DNA of 64,000 nucleotides from Aquabacterium sp. (GCF_029946005.1 NZ_JAQSDR010000030.1:120538-184537), one strand, 5' to 3'. Positions 8,714-18,448 are shown, numbered from the stretch's first letter. Program-made: numbers and translations. Notes: generated by a model not told the origin, from the sequence alone.

Positions 8714-10615
8714 ATGAATTATTCGACCTTGTACCAAAGGTCCATCGCCGACCGCGATGGCTTTTGGCATGAACAAGCCGCGCGCATTGACTGGCGCCGC
8801 CGCTTTGACCAGGTCTGCGATCACAGCAATCCGCCTTTTGCCCGCTGGTTCGTGGGGGGGCTGACCAACCTGTGCCACAACGCCGTAGACCGTCATGTCG
8901 CCCACCGCGCCGACCAGCCCGCGCTGATCCACGTCGCCCCGGGCCTGGGCACGGAGCGCAGCCTGAGCTATGGCCAGCTGTTCGTGGAAGTGCAACGCAT
9001 GGCGGCGGTGCTGCAAGGCCTGGGCGTGGTCAAGGGCGACCGGGTGCTGATCTACATGCCCATGATGCTGGAGGCCGTGATCGCCATGCTGGCCACGGTC
9101 AGGCTGGGGGCCATCCATTCGGTGGTGTTCAGCGGCTTTGCCAGCCAGGTCCTGGCCAACCGCATCGACGACGCTGCACCCCGGGTCATCATCACGGCCG
9201 ACGCCGGATCGCGTGGCGGCCAACTGATGCCCTGCAAGCCCGTACTGGACGAGGCCCTGAGCCTGGCCAACCGGCTCGTTCAGCATGTGGTGGTCGTCAA
9301 CCGTGGACTGTGGCCGATCACCATGAACGCGCCGCAAGACGTGGACTACGCTGAGGCCCGCAACGAAATGATGGACGCCATCGTGCCTTGCGAATGGGTC
9401 GAGTCCAACCACCCCAGCTACACGCTGTACACCAGCGGCACCACGGGCCAACCCAAGGCCGTGCAGCGTGACACTGGCGGCTACGCGGTGGCCCTGGCCA
9501 CGTCCATGGACCAGATCTACGATGGCCAGGCTGGCGAAAGCTTTTTTTGCACCATTGACATTGCTTGGGCGGGCGGGCATGGCTACGTCGTCTACGGCCC
9601 ATTGATCGCGGGCATGGCCAGCATCGTGCACGAGGGCTTGCCCACGCAACCAGACGCGGCCATCTGGTGGTCGCTGGTCGAAAAACACCAGGTCAGCGTG
9701 ATGCTCTCGGTGCCCTCCGCCATCCGCGAATTGAGGCAACACGATCCCGAGTGCCTGCAGCGGCACGACCTGTCCAGCCTGAAGCACCTGTTCCTGGCCG
9801 GTGAGGCGCCGGACGAGCCCACCTCGCGCTGGATCAGCGCTGCCATTGGCAAGCCCGTGGTGGACCAATACTGGCAGACCGAAACCGGCTGGCCCGTGCT
9901 GGCCGTGGCGCGCGGCGTTCAGGCAGATCAGGCTCTCAAACCCGGCTCACAGGGCGTGCCCATGGTGGGCTACCAGGTCAAGCTGATGAACGAATCAACC
10001 GGCCAGGAGCTGACCGAGCCCGGACAGCGGGGCGTGCTCGCCATCGAAGGCCCCCTGCCGCCTGGCTGCCTGCAAACGGTATGGCGCAACAACCTGCGCT
10101 TCACCCAGGCCTACTGGAGCAGCTTTCCGGGCCGCAAGACCTACAACACCTTTGACTGGGCCACCCGCGACGAGGACGGCTACTACTTCATCCTGGGACG
10201 CATGGACGATGTTATCAACGTGGCCGGCCTGCGCTTGAGCACCCGGGAGATCGAAGGTGCTCTGGCCAGCCACCCTGGCGTGGCCGAGGCTGCGGTGGTG
10301 GGCGTCAGCGATGACCTCCATGGTCAGGTGCCCCACGCCTTCGTCGTCCCAAGCGATCCCCTGCACATCACTCAACAGTCAGACCGCATCGCCCTGGCCG
10401 CCGAATTGACGCAAACGGTGGACCGCGCACTGGGCGCCCTGGCCCGCCCGGCCAGCATCCACTTCGTGCTGGCCTTGCCCAGAACGCGCTCCGGCAAGCT
10501 GTTGCGGCGGGTGATTCAGGCCGTGTGCGAAGGCCGTGATGCAGGCGACGTGTCCACAATGGACAACCCGGCGGTATTGCGGCAACTCCAGCAGGCGGTC
10601 AAGGGCGAGGCCTGA
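8714..10615 (+). CDS. prpE: Propionate--CoA ligase PrpE-like
   Basis: A 633-residue acyl-CoA synthetase that aligns from end to end with PrpE: YQRSIADRDGFW at the N-terminus, DHSNPPFARWF, the P-loop YTSGTTGQPKAVQRD, YWQTETGWP, GRMDDVINVAG, and the C-terminal acetylation-site region RTRSGKLLRR. It activates propionate (or a similar short acid) via an acyl-AMP. Two normally conserved spots differ from E. coli PrpE as recalled: IAWAGGHGY where DIGWVVGHSY is usual, and NVAGLRLSTRE where NVAGHRLGTRE is usual. Substrate range may therefore be altered. A GGGAG ribosome-binding site precedes the ATG. Confidence 0.85.
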   Translation: MNYSTLYQRSIADRDGFWHEQAARIDWRRRFDQVCDHSNPPFARWFVGGLTNLCHNAVDRHVAHRADQPALIHVAPGLGTERSLSYGQLFVEVQRMAAVLQGLGVVKGDRVLIYMPMMLEAVIAMLATVRLGAIHSVVFSGFASQVLANRIDDAAPRVIITADAGSRGGQLMPCKPVLDEALSLANRLVQHVVVVNRGLWPITMNAPQDVDYAEARNEMMDAIVPCEWVESNHPSYTLYTSGTTGQPKAVQRDTGGYAVALATSMDQIYDGQAGESFFCTIDIAWAGGHGYVVYGPLIAGMASIVHEGLPTQPDAAIWWSLVEKHQVSVMLSVPSAIRELRQHDPECLQRHDLSSLKHLFLAGEAPDEPTSRWISAAIGKPVVDQYWQTETGWPVLAVARGVQADQALKPGSQGVPMVGYQVKLMNESTGQELTEPGQRGVLAIEGPLPPGCLQTVWRNNLRFTQAYWSSFPGRKTYNTFDWATRDEDGYYFILGRMDDVINVAGLRLSTREIEGALASHPGVAEAAVVGVSDDLHGQVPHAFVVPSDPLHITQQSDRIALAAELTQTVDRALGALARPASIHFVLALPRTRSGKLLRRVIQAVCEGRDAGDVSTMDNPAVLRQLQQAVKGEA

Positions 10616-10633
10616 ACGAGCCTCACCTCACCC

Positions 10634-11884
10634 TCACACCGCCGTCTGGTGGATCACATCCCGCACGCGTGGGTAGATCTCGTTCTGCCAGCGCCGCCCA
10701 CTGAACACGCCGTAGTGGCCCACGCCGGTCTGCACGTGCTGCGTGCGCCAGTAAGGGCGCACCGAGGTACACAGGTCTTGCGCGGCCACGGTCTGGCCCA
10801 CCGCGCAAATGTCGTCCCGTTCGCCTTCCACCGTGAAGAGCGCGGTGCGCCGGATGGCCTGGGGCTCGACCTTGATGCCCCGGTACATCAACTCGCCACG
10901 CGGCAGGTCATAGTCTTGGAAAACGGCCCGCACGGTCTCCAGGTAAAACTCGGCGGGCAGGTCGCTGACGGCGAAATACTCTTCGTAAAACGCCTTGCTG
11001 TGCGCGGCCTTTTCGTGCTCGCCCAGGGTGATGAACTGCTGCATGTCCTGGAAGGCCTTGATGTGGCGCCCCATGTTCATGCTCAAAAAGGCCGACAGTT
11101 GCACAAAGCCCGGGTAGACCTTGCGGAACGCGCCCTTTTGCCCCAGCGGCACCGTGTGGATCATCTTGGATTCGAACCAGCTCATGGGCTTGCTGATGGC
11201 GAGTTCGTTCACCGCCGTCGGGTTGACGCGGCAATCGATGGGGCCGGCCATCAGGGTCAAACTGCGCGGCTGCGCGGGATGGGCATCTTGCGCCATCAGC
11301 GAGGCGGCGGCCAGTGAGGCCACACAAGGTTGACAGATGGCCATCAGGTGCGAGCCCGGCCCCATGCGGTCCAGGAACTTGATCAGGTGCTCGGTGTACT
11401 CGTCCAGCCCGAAGCGGCCATGGCGGATGGGCACGTCGCGGGCGTTGTGCCAGTCGGTGATGTAGACGTCGTGGTCCTGCAACAGCGTTTTGACGGTGTC
11501 GCGCAGCAAGGTCGCGAAGTGGCCCGACATGGGCGCCACCAGCAGCACGCGGGGTTGGTCAAGGTCGCGGTCTTTCTTGAAGTGCAGCAGGGTGGCAAAC
11601 GGGGTGACCATGGCCGCTTCTTCGATGATGCCGCACTCCATGCCCTGGGACATGACGGTGGGCAAATCGAACGATGGCCGGGCGTGGGTCACCCGCTTGC
11701 GGGCGAAGACTTCGCTGGCGGCGGCCAGGCTGCGAACCATCAGGCCACCGGCGGCCATTTCAGACACCGAGTTTTGCGTGGGCCCTTCAGGCAGCACATG
11801 GTGTAGCCAGTCGGACATGCCTTGGGCCATCACGCGCCATGGCTCGAGCATGTTCTGCTGGGCCTGATAAGTGGAATACAGCAT
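10634..11884 (-). CDS. phaZ: Intracellular polyhydroxybutyrate depolymerase PhaZ
   Basis: A 416-residue protein matching the PhaZ1-type intracellular PHB depolymerases, which mobilise stored polyhydroxybutyrate granules. The start MLYSTYQAQQN is typical of the family. The lipase-box-like segment AICQPCVAS carries the nucleophilic cysteine that replaces serine in this class. The SDLPAEFYLETV and GVGHYGVFSGRRW segments near the C-terminus fit as well. The ATG at 11884 is chosen over an upstream in-frame extension to 12004 that is rich in Trp and Arg and unlike the family. It converges on prpE and is divergent from a GST gene. Confidence 0.9.
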   Translation of the reverse strand: MLYSTYQAQQNMLEPWRVMAQGMSDWLHHVLPEGPTQNSVSEMAAGGLMVRSLAAASEVFARKRVTHARPSFDLPTVMSQGMECGIIEEAAMVTPFATLLHFKKDRDLDQPRVLLVAPMSGHFATLLRDTVKTLLQDHDVYITDWHNARDVPIRHGRFGLDEYTEHLIKFLDRMGPGSHLMAICQPCVASLAAASLMAQDAHPAQPRSLTLMAGPIDCRVNPTAVNELAISKPMSWFESKMIHTVPLGQKGAFRKVYPGFVQLSAFLSMNMGRHIKAFQDMQQFITLGEHEKAAHSKAFYEEYFAVSDLPAEFYLETVRAVFQDYDLPRGELMYRGIKVEPQAIRRTALFTVEGERDDICAVGQTVAAQDLCTSVRPYWRTQHVQTGVGHYGVFSGRRWQNEIYPRVRDVIHQTAV

Positions 11885-12007
11885 GAGCGAATCCTGGGTT
11901 GGCAACGTTGCCAGATGACCTGCAAGTTGCGCGCCACATTCAACATGGCACGTCCCTTGCTCTGATCTGCCCCATCGGCTTCGCCACTCGCTCCACCCCC
12001 ACACACC

Positions 12008-12751
12008 ATGGCCACCACCGCCTCCGCCCCTGCGCGCACCCGCACCGCCCCCAAGGCTGTACCCAAGTCGGCAGCCAAGGCACCGACCACCACTACAACT
12101 ACCACGCTGACCATCACAAGCAAGACCTACTCATCATGGTCCTTGCGGGGCTGGTTGCTCACGCGATTTTCCGGCCTGGCATTTGTGGAGAACGTGCTGC
12201 CACCCGATGATCCGTCCACGCGGGCCGAGATCCTGCTGCTGTCGTCCTCCATCCGGGTGCCCTGCCTCACCCACGATGGCATCAAGGTGTGGGACACGCT
12301 GGCCATCGCCGAATACCTCAACGAAGTCTGCCCCAAAGCCGGCCTGATGCCAGCCGACGCCAAGGCCCGCGCGCATTGCCGCGCCATCTGCGGTGAGATG
12401 CATTCGGGCTTCAGCGCGCTGCGCTCGTCACTGCCCATGAACCTGAGCGGGCATTTCCCCAAGTTCAAGATCTGGTCGCGCGCCCAGGCAGACATTGACC
12501 ACGTTTGCAGCATCTGGCGCGATTGCCTGGACACCTATGGCGGCCCTTACCTGTTCGGCCAGCAGCGCACGGTGGCCGACGCGATGTACGCGCCCGTCTG
12601 CACCCGCTTTGCCACCTACGACGTCACCCTGGACGCCGCCTGCGCCGCCTACTGTAATCTGATGCTGCAAGAGCCGGAGATGAAGGAGTGGTTCAACGCC
12701 GCCAAGGTCGAGAAGATCGACAACATCGACGAACTCGACGTGGAGTTCTGA
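12008..12751 (+). CDS. Glutathione S-transferase family protein
   Basis: A 247-residue GST-like protein: an N-terminal thioredoxin-fold half with SSWSLRGWLL and RVPCLTHDG followed by the glutathione-contact segment VWDTLAIAEYLNE, then an alpha-helical half with FGQQRTVADAMYAPV. The first 35 residues form an unusual Ala/Pro/Thr/Lys-rich extension with seven consecutive threonines; a shorter start is possible. It is divergent from phaZ with a 123-base gap. Substrate unknown. Confidence 0.8.
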   Translation: MATTASAPARTRTAPKAVPKSAAKAPTTTTTTTLTITSKTYSSWSLRGWLLTRFSGLAFVENVLPPDDPSTRAEILLLSSSIRVPCLTHDGIKVWDTLAIAEYLNEVCPKAGLMPADAKARAHCRAICGEMHSGFSALRSSLPMNLSGHFPKFKIWSRAQADIDHVCSIWRDCLDTYGGPYLFGQQRTVADAMYAPVCTRFATYDVTLDAACAAYCNLMLQEPEMKEWFNAAKVEKIDNIDELDVEF

Positions 12752-12785
12752 AGCCAGAACCCCACGCCCCCAGCTGCGCGCCTGA

Positions 12786-13208
12786 CTACTTCCAGGGCGT
12801 GCAAGCCGGGATGTCGCACACTGGATCAACGTCGATCGATTTGAAATCGGCCGGGCTGACAATCTCCAGGTATTCCATGTCGGGCGAGTAGTCGAACAGG
12901 TAATGGCGAACTCCCGGGCGCTGGTGCACGCAATCCCCCGCCTTGACCAGGGTCTCCTGGTCTTCGTACATGAAGCGCGCCCAGCCCTTGGTCATGATCA
13001 CGATCTGGAAATCGGCCTCATGCCGGTGCCAACCCGTGCCTGTTTCTGGCGCAGAGTTCGCCTTCACAAGGTGCGCAATCACCTTGCCGTTGGTGGCGCC
13101 CGCAATCCCCAAGTCCTTGTAGAGGAAAAAATCCCTCAATCCGTCGGACCGCCAATTCGTGTCTTCCGGGTGGACGTGGGAAAATTGGGTCGACGTGGTG
13201 TCAAGCAT
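12786..13208 (-). CDS. Cupin-domain protein
   Basis: A 140-residue single-cupin protein. The metal-binding pattern GWHRHEADFQIV with a later PGVRHYLFDY matches cupin motifs 1 and 2. It opens with MLDTTSTQFSHVHPED. Cupin proteins of this size include small dioxygenases and sensors; nothing here fixes the substrate. The ATG at 13208 is preferred to an open upstream stretch. It is divergent from the SEC-C protein gene at 13318, with about 110 bases between the starts. Confidence 0.75.
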   Translation of the reverse strand: MLDTTSTQFSHVHPEDTNWRSDGLRDFFLYKDLGIAGATNGKVIAHLVKANSAPETGTGWHRHEADFQIVIMTKGWARFMYEDQETLVKAGDCVHQRPGVRHYLFDYSPDMEYLEIVSPADFKSIDVDPVCDIPACTPWK

Positions 13209-13317
13209 GGTGCATCCTTTCTGAGCCGTGACAGGCGACCCACTGACAACGCATAAAGCATTCCCGGCACAATCCCCCCTTTGGACACCCGTCCGCCCCC
13301 CGACTTCCGCCCCCATC

Positions 13318-14070
13318 ATGACCACGCCTTCCACCCAACCCACCAACAAGCCCAACACGGCCCCTCCCCTGAGCGATGCCGACATCAACGAGCTGGACGA
13401 CCTGCTCGCCGCCGTGCCCGCGCCCCTGGAGGCGGTCGACGCCGTGATGCTGGACGGCTACCTGTGCGGCATCTTGGTGCAGCCGGTGCTTTTGACGCCC
13501 GAACAGTGGCTGCCGCCCATCTTTGGTGAGACCGGCCAGGTGCCTGCCCCCACCGAAGGCTGGACCGCCGCGCAGAACACGCGCCTGCTGGCCCTGATCG
13601 AGCGCCGCCGCGAAGAGATCCTGCGCGGCATCCTCGAAAACAGCTGGTTCGACCCCATCGTGCCGCAGCTGGAAGACGACGACGGCAAGCTGCTGACCGG
13701 CAAGGACGCCATGGAAGGCCTGGGCTACTGGGTGGCCGGCTTCGAATGGGCCCTGGCCAACTTCCCGCAACTGGAAGACCTGGGCTCTGCGGCCGTGCCC
13801 GACGTGCTTGAATCGCTGTGGCGCCACCTGCCCGAGCAGGACGAAACCCAGGCCGAGATGACCAAGGCCCTGGACCAAGAGCACCCCTTGCGCAATTTGG
13901 ACGAAGGCATCCAGCAACTGGTGTTCGACGTGGTGGACCTGGCCGAAGTGGGCGTGGCCGAGCGCATCAAGGTCACCACCGTGAAGCACGAGACCCCCAA
14001 GCTGGGCCGCAACGACCCCTGCCATTGCGGCAGCGGCAAGAAATTCAAGCAGTGCCACGGCGCCACCTGA
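13318..14070 (+). CDS. UPF0149 (YgfB/YecA-like) protein with C-terminal SEC-C motif
   Basis: A 250-residue acidic protein with the UPF0149 body ([23 protein letters not shown]) and a C-terminal SEC-C zinc motif, [18 protein letters not shown], like the one at the end of SecA. YecA-type proteins bind the ribosome or nascent chains through this motif. The ATG at 13318 ([10 protein letters not shown]) is preferred to an in-frame ATG at 13228, which lacks family likeness. Function unproven; probable cytosolic chaperone-like role. Confidence 0.8.
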   Translation: MTTPSTQPTNKPNTAPPLSDADINELDDLLAAVPAPLEAVDAVMLDGYLCGILVQPVLLTPEQWLPPIFGETGQVPAPTEGWTAAQNTRLLALIERRREEILRGILENSWFDPIVPQLEDDDGKLLTGKDAMEGLGYWVAGFEWALANFPQLEDLGSAAVPDVLESLWRHLPEQDETQAEMTKALDQEHPLRNLDEGIQQLVFDVVDLAEVGVAERIKVTTVKHETPKLGRNDPCHCGSGKKFKQCHGAT

Positions 14071-14141
14071 GTTGACCTGAGGCAGGCGACGCGCGCACCG
14101 ATCTTGCTTGTCCGGTAGACCGGAACATTCAGGAGCGTGTC

Positions 14142-15398
14142 GTGGCCGATTTCAAGGTTTTTCTGCGCTCCGGACACTGGCCCACGCTGCTGGCCGCCTT
14201 CCTGTACTTCGATTTCACCTTCGCCATCTGGGTCTTGAACGGGGCCATGGCGCCCTTCATCAGCGAGACCTTCAACCTGGACGCCGCCCAGAAGGGTTTC
14301 ATGATCTCGGTGCCCATCGTGGCCGGGGCGTTGATGCGCTTTCCGCTGGGCGTGCTGTCGCAGTACATCGGCCGCAAGAACGCGGCCATGGTCGAGATGG
14401 CCCTGATCGTCGTGGCCCTGCTGTACGGCTACCTGTTCGTCAACAGCCACAACGAGGTGCTGGCCATGGGCGTGCTGCTGGGCATCGCCGGTGGCAGCTT
14501 CGGCGTGGCACTGTCCTTGGGATCAGGCTGGTTTCCACCCAAGTACAAGGGCCTGGCCATGGGCATCGCCGGGGCGGGCAACTCGGGCACCGTGCTGGCG
14601 GTGTTGTTCGCGCCACCACTGGCCGTGCAGTACGGCTGGACGGCGGTTTACGGCCTAGCGGCGGGCACCATGCTGCTGCCCATGATCGTCATGTGGTTCT
14701 GCGCCAAAGAGCCGCCCGACATCGCAGAACACCAAACCCTGCGCGAGCACACCGCCTGCCTGTTCGAAAAAGACGGCTGGTCCTTCAGCCTGATCTACGT
14801 CATCACCTTCGGCGGCTTCATCGGTCTGGCCAGCTTCCTGCCCACTTACTTCTACGACCAGTTCAAGGTCACCAAGGTCGAGGCCGGGCAACTCACCATG
14901 CTCGCCACGCTGATGGGCTCGGCCGTGCGCGTGGTGGGCGGCTATGTGTCCGACCGCATTGGCGGCATCAACACCTTGAGCGGCGTGCTGGTGTTGGTGT
15001 GCATCACCCTGGTGTTGTGCGGCCTGGCGGGCACTTCGGTCACGGTGACCACCCTGCTCTTCATGCTGTGCTTCGCGGCACTGGGCGCGGGCAATGGGGC
15101 CTTGTTCCAACTGGTGCCCTTGCGCTGGCCCGTCACCACGGCGGTGGCCGGCTCCATGATTGGCGAGATCGGCGCCCTGGGGGGCGGCTTCATCCCCAAC
15201 GCCATGGGGCAATCCAAGCAACTCACGGGCAGCTACCTGTGGGGTTTTGTGGCCTTTGCGGTGCTGGCCGCCTTGATGCTGGTGATGCTGCGCACGGTGC
15301 AGGTCCGGTGGACGCGGACCTGGGCCGAGAAGGGTGGCCGCGCGCGTCCGACACCGGCGCCAGCCCCTGCCAGCAGCCGGAGAGACCACCTCGTATAG
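14142..15398 (+). CDS. NarK/NasA-type nitrate/nitrite MFS transporter
   Basis: A 418-residue major-facilitator protein with about 12 membrane segments, typical of the nitrate/nitrite porter family: the first helix TFAIWVLNGAMAPFI, the loop RFPLGVLSQYIGRKN and the nitrate-signature-like GIAGAGNSGTVLA. The start is a GTG at 14142 preceded by AGGAG at 14131-14135. No nitrate reductase gene is nearby, so its physiological partner is unknown. A hydrophilic C-terminal tail rich in Pro and Arg extends past the last helix. Confidence 0.82.
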   Translation: MADFKVFLRSGHWPTLLAAFLYFDFTFAIWVLNGAMAPFISETFNLDAAQKGFMISVPIVAGALMRFPLGVLSQYIGRKNAAMVEMALIVVALLYGYLFVNSHNEVLAMGVLLGIAGGSFGVALSLGSGWFPPKYKGLAMGIAGAGNSGTVLAVLFAPPLAVQYGWTAVYGLAAGTMLLPMIVMWFCAKEPPDIAEHQTLREHTACLFEKDGWSFSLIYVITFGGFIGLASFLPTYFYDQFKVTKVEAGQLTMLATLMGSAVRVVGGYVSDRIGGINTLSGVLVLVCITLVLCGLAGTSVTVTTLLFMLCFAALGAGNGALFQLVPLRWPVTTAVAGSMIGEIGALGGGFIPNAMGQSKQLTGSYLWGFVAFAVLAALMLVMLRTVQVRWTRTWAEKGGRARPTPAPAPASSRRDHLV

Positions 15399-15409
15399 AC
15401 TGCGGCGCG

Positions 15410-16222
15410 ATGCGCCTACAGTTGATGTCCGACCTCCACCTGGAGCGATACCCCGATTTCCAGCCCAAAGCCGCGCCCGGCGTGGACGTGCTGGTTTTGG
15501 CGGGCGACATCGGCTCCTACCAAAGCGGCTCACGGCTGCCAGACGAGGACTTCGGGCTGGCGCGGTTTTCAACACTGGTGCCCAACGCCCCCTGGCCGTG
15601 CGTGCTCTTTGTGCCCGGCAACCACGAGTTCGACGGCCTGGAGTTTGACGACACGCGCTCGCGCCTGCAGGCCGCCTGCAAGCGTCATGGCATCACTTGG
15701 CTGGACCGCGAAGTGATCACGATGGGCTCGGTGCGCTTCATGGGCACCACGCTGTGGAGCGACTTCGACGCCTTGGTGGACCCAAAATCGCCCGTGACCA
15801 AACAGCTGCAGGTGCGCGACAAGGCCTTCAGGGCCGCCAACTTCTACTTGCGCAAGAACACCACGCTCAGGCAAGGCGAACCGGTGCTGGCCGAAGGCAT
15901 CCGTGAACTCTCGCTGAGCGCCCAGGCTTGGTTGCGCCAGGAACTGTCCGAGCCTTTCGAGGGCAGCACCGTGGTGGTGACCCACTTCGCGCCCACCTTG
16001 CAAAGCGCCGACCCGCGCTACGGCCTCATGCCCGGCACGGCCGGTTTTTGCAATTCGCACGACGACCTGCTGCCCCTGGCCCAGGTCTGGATGCACGGCC
16101 ACCTGCACTGCCCCCACGACTACCACCACCGGGGATGCCGCGTGGTGGCCAACCCCCGGGGCTATGCCAGCAAGGGCGAGCAAGTGGCTTTCCAAGAGGA
16201 CTTTGTGGTCGAGGTCGCCTGA
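15410..16222 (+). CDS. Calcineurin-like metallophosphoesterase
   Basis: A 270-residue protein with the full set of calcineurin-like metal motifs in order: MSDLHLE, AGDIGSY, GNHEFDG, THFAP and HGHLHCPHD. It should be a two-metal phosphodiesterase or phosphatase in the cytosol; the substrate cannot be told. The ATG at 15410 is taken; the frame is open far upstream only because it shadows the MFS gene. It sits 11 bases after the transporter and just before the M48 protease gene. Confidence 0.82.
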   Translation: MRLQLMSDLHLERYPDFQPKAAPGVDVLVLAGDIGSYQSGSRLPDEDFGLARFSTLVPNAPWPCVLFVPGNHEFDGLEFDDTRSRLQAACKRHGITWLDREVITMGSVRFMGTTLWSDFDALVDPKSPVTKQLQVRDKAFRAANFYLRKNTTLRQGEPVLAEGIRELSLSAQAWLRQELSEPFEGSTVVVTHFAPTLQSADPRYGLMPGTAGFCNSHDDLLPLAQVWMHGHLHCPHDYHHRGCRVVANPRGYASKGEQVAFQEDFVVEVA

Positions 16223-16238
16223 ACTTATCATCCCAGGG

Positions 16239-17747
16239 ATGAGCACCCACCCCAAACCCCTGATGCGCGGCAAGCTCCTTGCCAGCTTGCTGATCGCCAC
16301 CCTGCTGAGCGGTTGCGCCACCGTCACCAACCCCGTGACCGGCCTGGCCGAGCGCACGGTGATGGACGAGAAAAGCGAGATCGCCGAAGGTGAAAAAGGC
16401 CACCAGCAGGTCTTGAAGGAATACGGCGTCTACGACAACGCCAAGGTCCAGGCCTACGTCAATGCACTGGGCCAGCGCCTGGCGCAACAATCACACCGCA
16501 ACAACATCACCTGGCACTTCACCGTGCTGGACAGCCCCGAGATCAACGCTTTCGCCTTGCCCGGTGGCTACGTGTACGTCACGCGGGGCATCATGGCCTA
16601 CATGGACAGCGAGGCCGACCTGGCCGGGGTGATCGGCCACGAGATCGGCCACGTCACCGCCCGCCACGGCGCACAACGCGCCACCCGCCAGCAAACCGCT
16701 GGCCTTGGGGTGCTGGCCGCCAGCCTGCTGGGCGCGGTGCTCGAAAGCCAGGGCATGGGCGGCGCCGGGCAACTGGCCAGCCAGGTGTCGCAGAACGTGG
16801 CCGCGGGCTACATCGCCTCGTACAGCCGCGACCAGGAGTCGCAGGCCGACCAGTTGGGCGCCGAGTACCTCGCCCGCAGCCACTACAACCCACAGAACAT
16901 GGTCGATGTCATCCAGGTGCTGAAAGACCAGGAGCGCTTTGCCGACGACGCCGCCCGGGCCGAAGGCCGCACGCCGGGCACACGTGGCAACTGGCTGTCA
17001 TCCCACCCCACCAACGACAAGCGCCTGCAGGACATCACGGCGAGTGCCGGCCACTTCCAGGGCCAATATGGCGACGACGGCCGCGGCCGCTACCTGGACG
17101 CCGTCAAGGGCATGGACTTTGGCGAAAGCCGCGCGCAAGGCCTGACGCGTGGCCAAAATTTCTACCATGAGCCCCTGGGCATTGCCTTGACCGCCCCGGA
17201 GGGCTGGAAGGTGCAGAACTCCACCCAGGCCATCACGCTGGTCAACCGTGCAGGCGACGCGGCGCTCATCATCCGCACCGTGCCAGCCAAGGCCGGGGCC
17301 ACCCATGATGAGGTCATCCGCAACGTCATCAAACCCGAACAGGGCCGCACCGAACGCCTGACCCTGAACACCCTGCCCGCCACCCACTTGGTGGGCACGC
17401 GGCGCAACGCCCAAGGCCAGTTGCAAAGCATTGAGGCCACGGTGGTGACCGGCCCCTCAGCGCAGCATTACCTGCTGATCCATGCCAGCAAGGATGGCCC
17501 CGCGCGGCAGCGCGCCAGCACCGGCCTGCGTGAAGCCGAAGCCTCGTTCAGGGCCATGACCCCGGCCGACCGCGCCGCCGCGCGGCCCTGGGCGCTCAAG
17601 GTGCTGCCTTACCCCAAAGGCGGGTTTGCACAACTGGCCAAACCATCGCCCTTGCGCCCCCTGCCCGAGCAGCAACTGCGCTTGATCAATGGCCACTACA
17701 CGGGGGGCGAACCGCCGGTGGGCCAATCGGTCAAAGTGGTCGAGTGA
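16239..17747 (+). CDS. M48-family metalloprotease lipoprotein
   Basis: A 502-residue protein with a lipobox (LLSGC) after a short signal sequence, then an M48 peptidase domain with the zinc motif HEIGH and a downstream glutamate in SRDQESQADQLGAEYLA. Such lipoproteins (LoiP/BepA type) act on misfolded outer-membrane proteins in the periplasm. There is no TPR tail like BepA's; the C-terminal half is a separate region of unknown role with FYHEPLGIALTAPEGW. The ATG at 16239 is used; a second one at 16263 is possible. Confidence 0.85.
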   Translation: MSTHPKPLMRGKLLASLLIATLLSGCATVTNPVTGLAERTVMDEKSEIAEGEKGHQQVLKEYGVYDNAKVQAYVNALGQRLAQQSHRNNITWHFTVLDSPEINAFALPGGYVYVTRGIMAYMDSEADLAGVIGHEIGHVTARHGAQRATRQQTAGLGVLAASLLGAVLESQGMGGAGQLASQVSQNVAAGYIASYSRDQESQADQLGAEYLARSHYNPQNMVDVIQVLKDQERFADDAARAEGRTPGTRGNWLSSHPTNDKRLQDITASAGHFQGQYGDDGRGRYLDAVKGMDFGESRAQGLTRGQNFYHEPLGIALTAPEGWKVQNSTQAITLVNRAGDAALIIRTVPAKAGATHDEVIRNVIKPEQGRTERLTLNTLPATHLVGTRRNAQGQLQSIEATVVTGPSAQHYLLIHASKDGPARQRASTGLREAEASFRAMTPADRAAARPWALKVLPYPKGGFAQLAKPSPLRPLPEQQLRLINGHYTGGEPPVGQSVKVVE

Positions 17748-17756
17748 GCGCGACGC

Positions 17757-17996
17757 TCAAATCAAGGGCGGCAAGGCCGTGATGATGCTGCGGCGCTGGC
17801 GGTCGAACACCAATCGCAACGACTGTCCCTGGTAAACCAGTTGCCAATGATCAACATGGCGGCTTTGATGTTCGATCAGCCTGCCCTGCCCATGCGCGAT
17901 GGCTTTGGCCATCCGGAAGATCTCTTCGCTGCTGACGTCCAGGCCATAGCGCTCGGCCAGGCGCCGCTTGGTGTGTGAGCGTTCGGCATGCGTCAT
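17757..17996 (-). CDS. Hypothetical 79-residue basic protein
   Basis: A short basic protein (MTHAERSHTKRRLAERYG...) with a C-terminal half of alternating hydrophobic residues (WQLVYQGQSLRLVFD, then SIITALPP) that suggests a small beta-sheet. No family is recognised. Its start overlaps the stop of the thioesterase gene by the four bases ATGA, so the two are translationally coupled. That coupling is the main reason to call it real. Confidence 0.5.
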   Translation of the reverse strand: MTHAERSHTKRRLAERYGLDVSSEEIFRMAKAIAHGQGRLIEHQSRHVDHWQLVYQGQSLRLVFDRQRRSIITALPPLI

Positions 17997-18448
17997 GCTG
18001 AAGGGCCCCCGGCCACCAGTGCGGCCGAATAGGTCTGCGTGAACTCAAGCGGCATGCGCTTGACACGCCCTTGCGCGATGTCCACGCACACGTAGTGCGT
18101 GCGGGCTCGGAACACGGTCTGGCCATCACCCGCGCGGATGAACTGAAACTGTCGGTAGAGCGACAGTTTGTCGATCTGCGTGATCCACGTGCCGAGCAAC
18201 AGTTCATCACCCAGGCGCGTGGCTGCCAGGTAGTTCAGCTCGTGCTGGCGCACCACCAGGCCATGTCCGCAGGCCTGGTAATGCAAGGGGGTCAAGCCCA
18301 GTTTTTCGGAATGGTCCCAGGCCACGTTCTCCAGCCACTGCAGGTAGTTGACGTTGTTGGTGTGCTGCATCAGGTCGATGTGCTGTGCCTGCACGTTCAT
18401 CCGAAGAATGTGAGGACGCTCGTGGTCCCAGGACGCTGTCGTGTTCAT
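17993..18448 (-). CDS. Acyl-CoA thioesterase, 4HBT hot-dog fold
   Basis: A 151-residue hot-dog thioesterase of the YbgC/FadM type. Typical features are the HIDLMQHTNNVNYLQWLE segment near residue 23 (with the aspartate and HxNN-like block), then YRQFQFIRAGDGQTVFRARTHYVCVD. It hydrolyses acyl-CoA thioesters in the cytosol; chain length unknown. The stop overlaps the start of the small basic protein by ATGA. Confidence 0.8.
   Translation of the reverse strand: MNTTASWDHERPHILRMNVQAQHIDLMQHTNNVNYLQWLENVAWDHSEKLGLTPLHYQACGHGLVVRQHELNYLAATRLGDELLLGTWITQIDKLSLYRQFQFIRAGDGQTVFRARTHYVCVDIAQGRVKRMPLEFTQTYSAALVAGGPSA

Noticed and set aside
10607..10624. GAGGC/GCCTC inverted repeat between prpE and phaZ
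   Set aside because: Only a 5-bp stem with an 8-base loop and no T-run; too weak to call a terminator.
14108..15409. Long plus-strand frame that runs through the MFS gene into the phosphoesterase
   Set aside because: The first 430 codons are Arg/His/Gly-rich and out of frame with the transporter; only the part from 15410 is coding.
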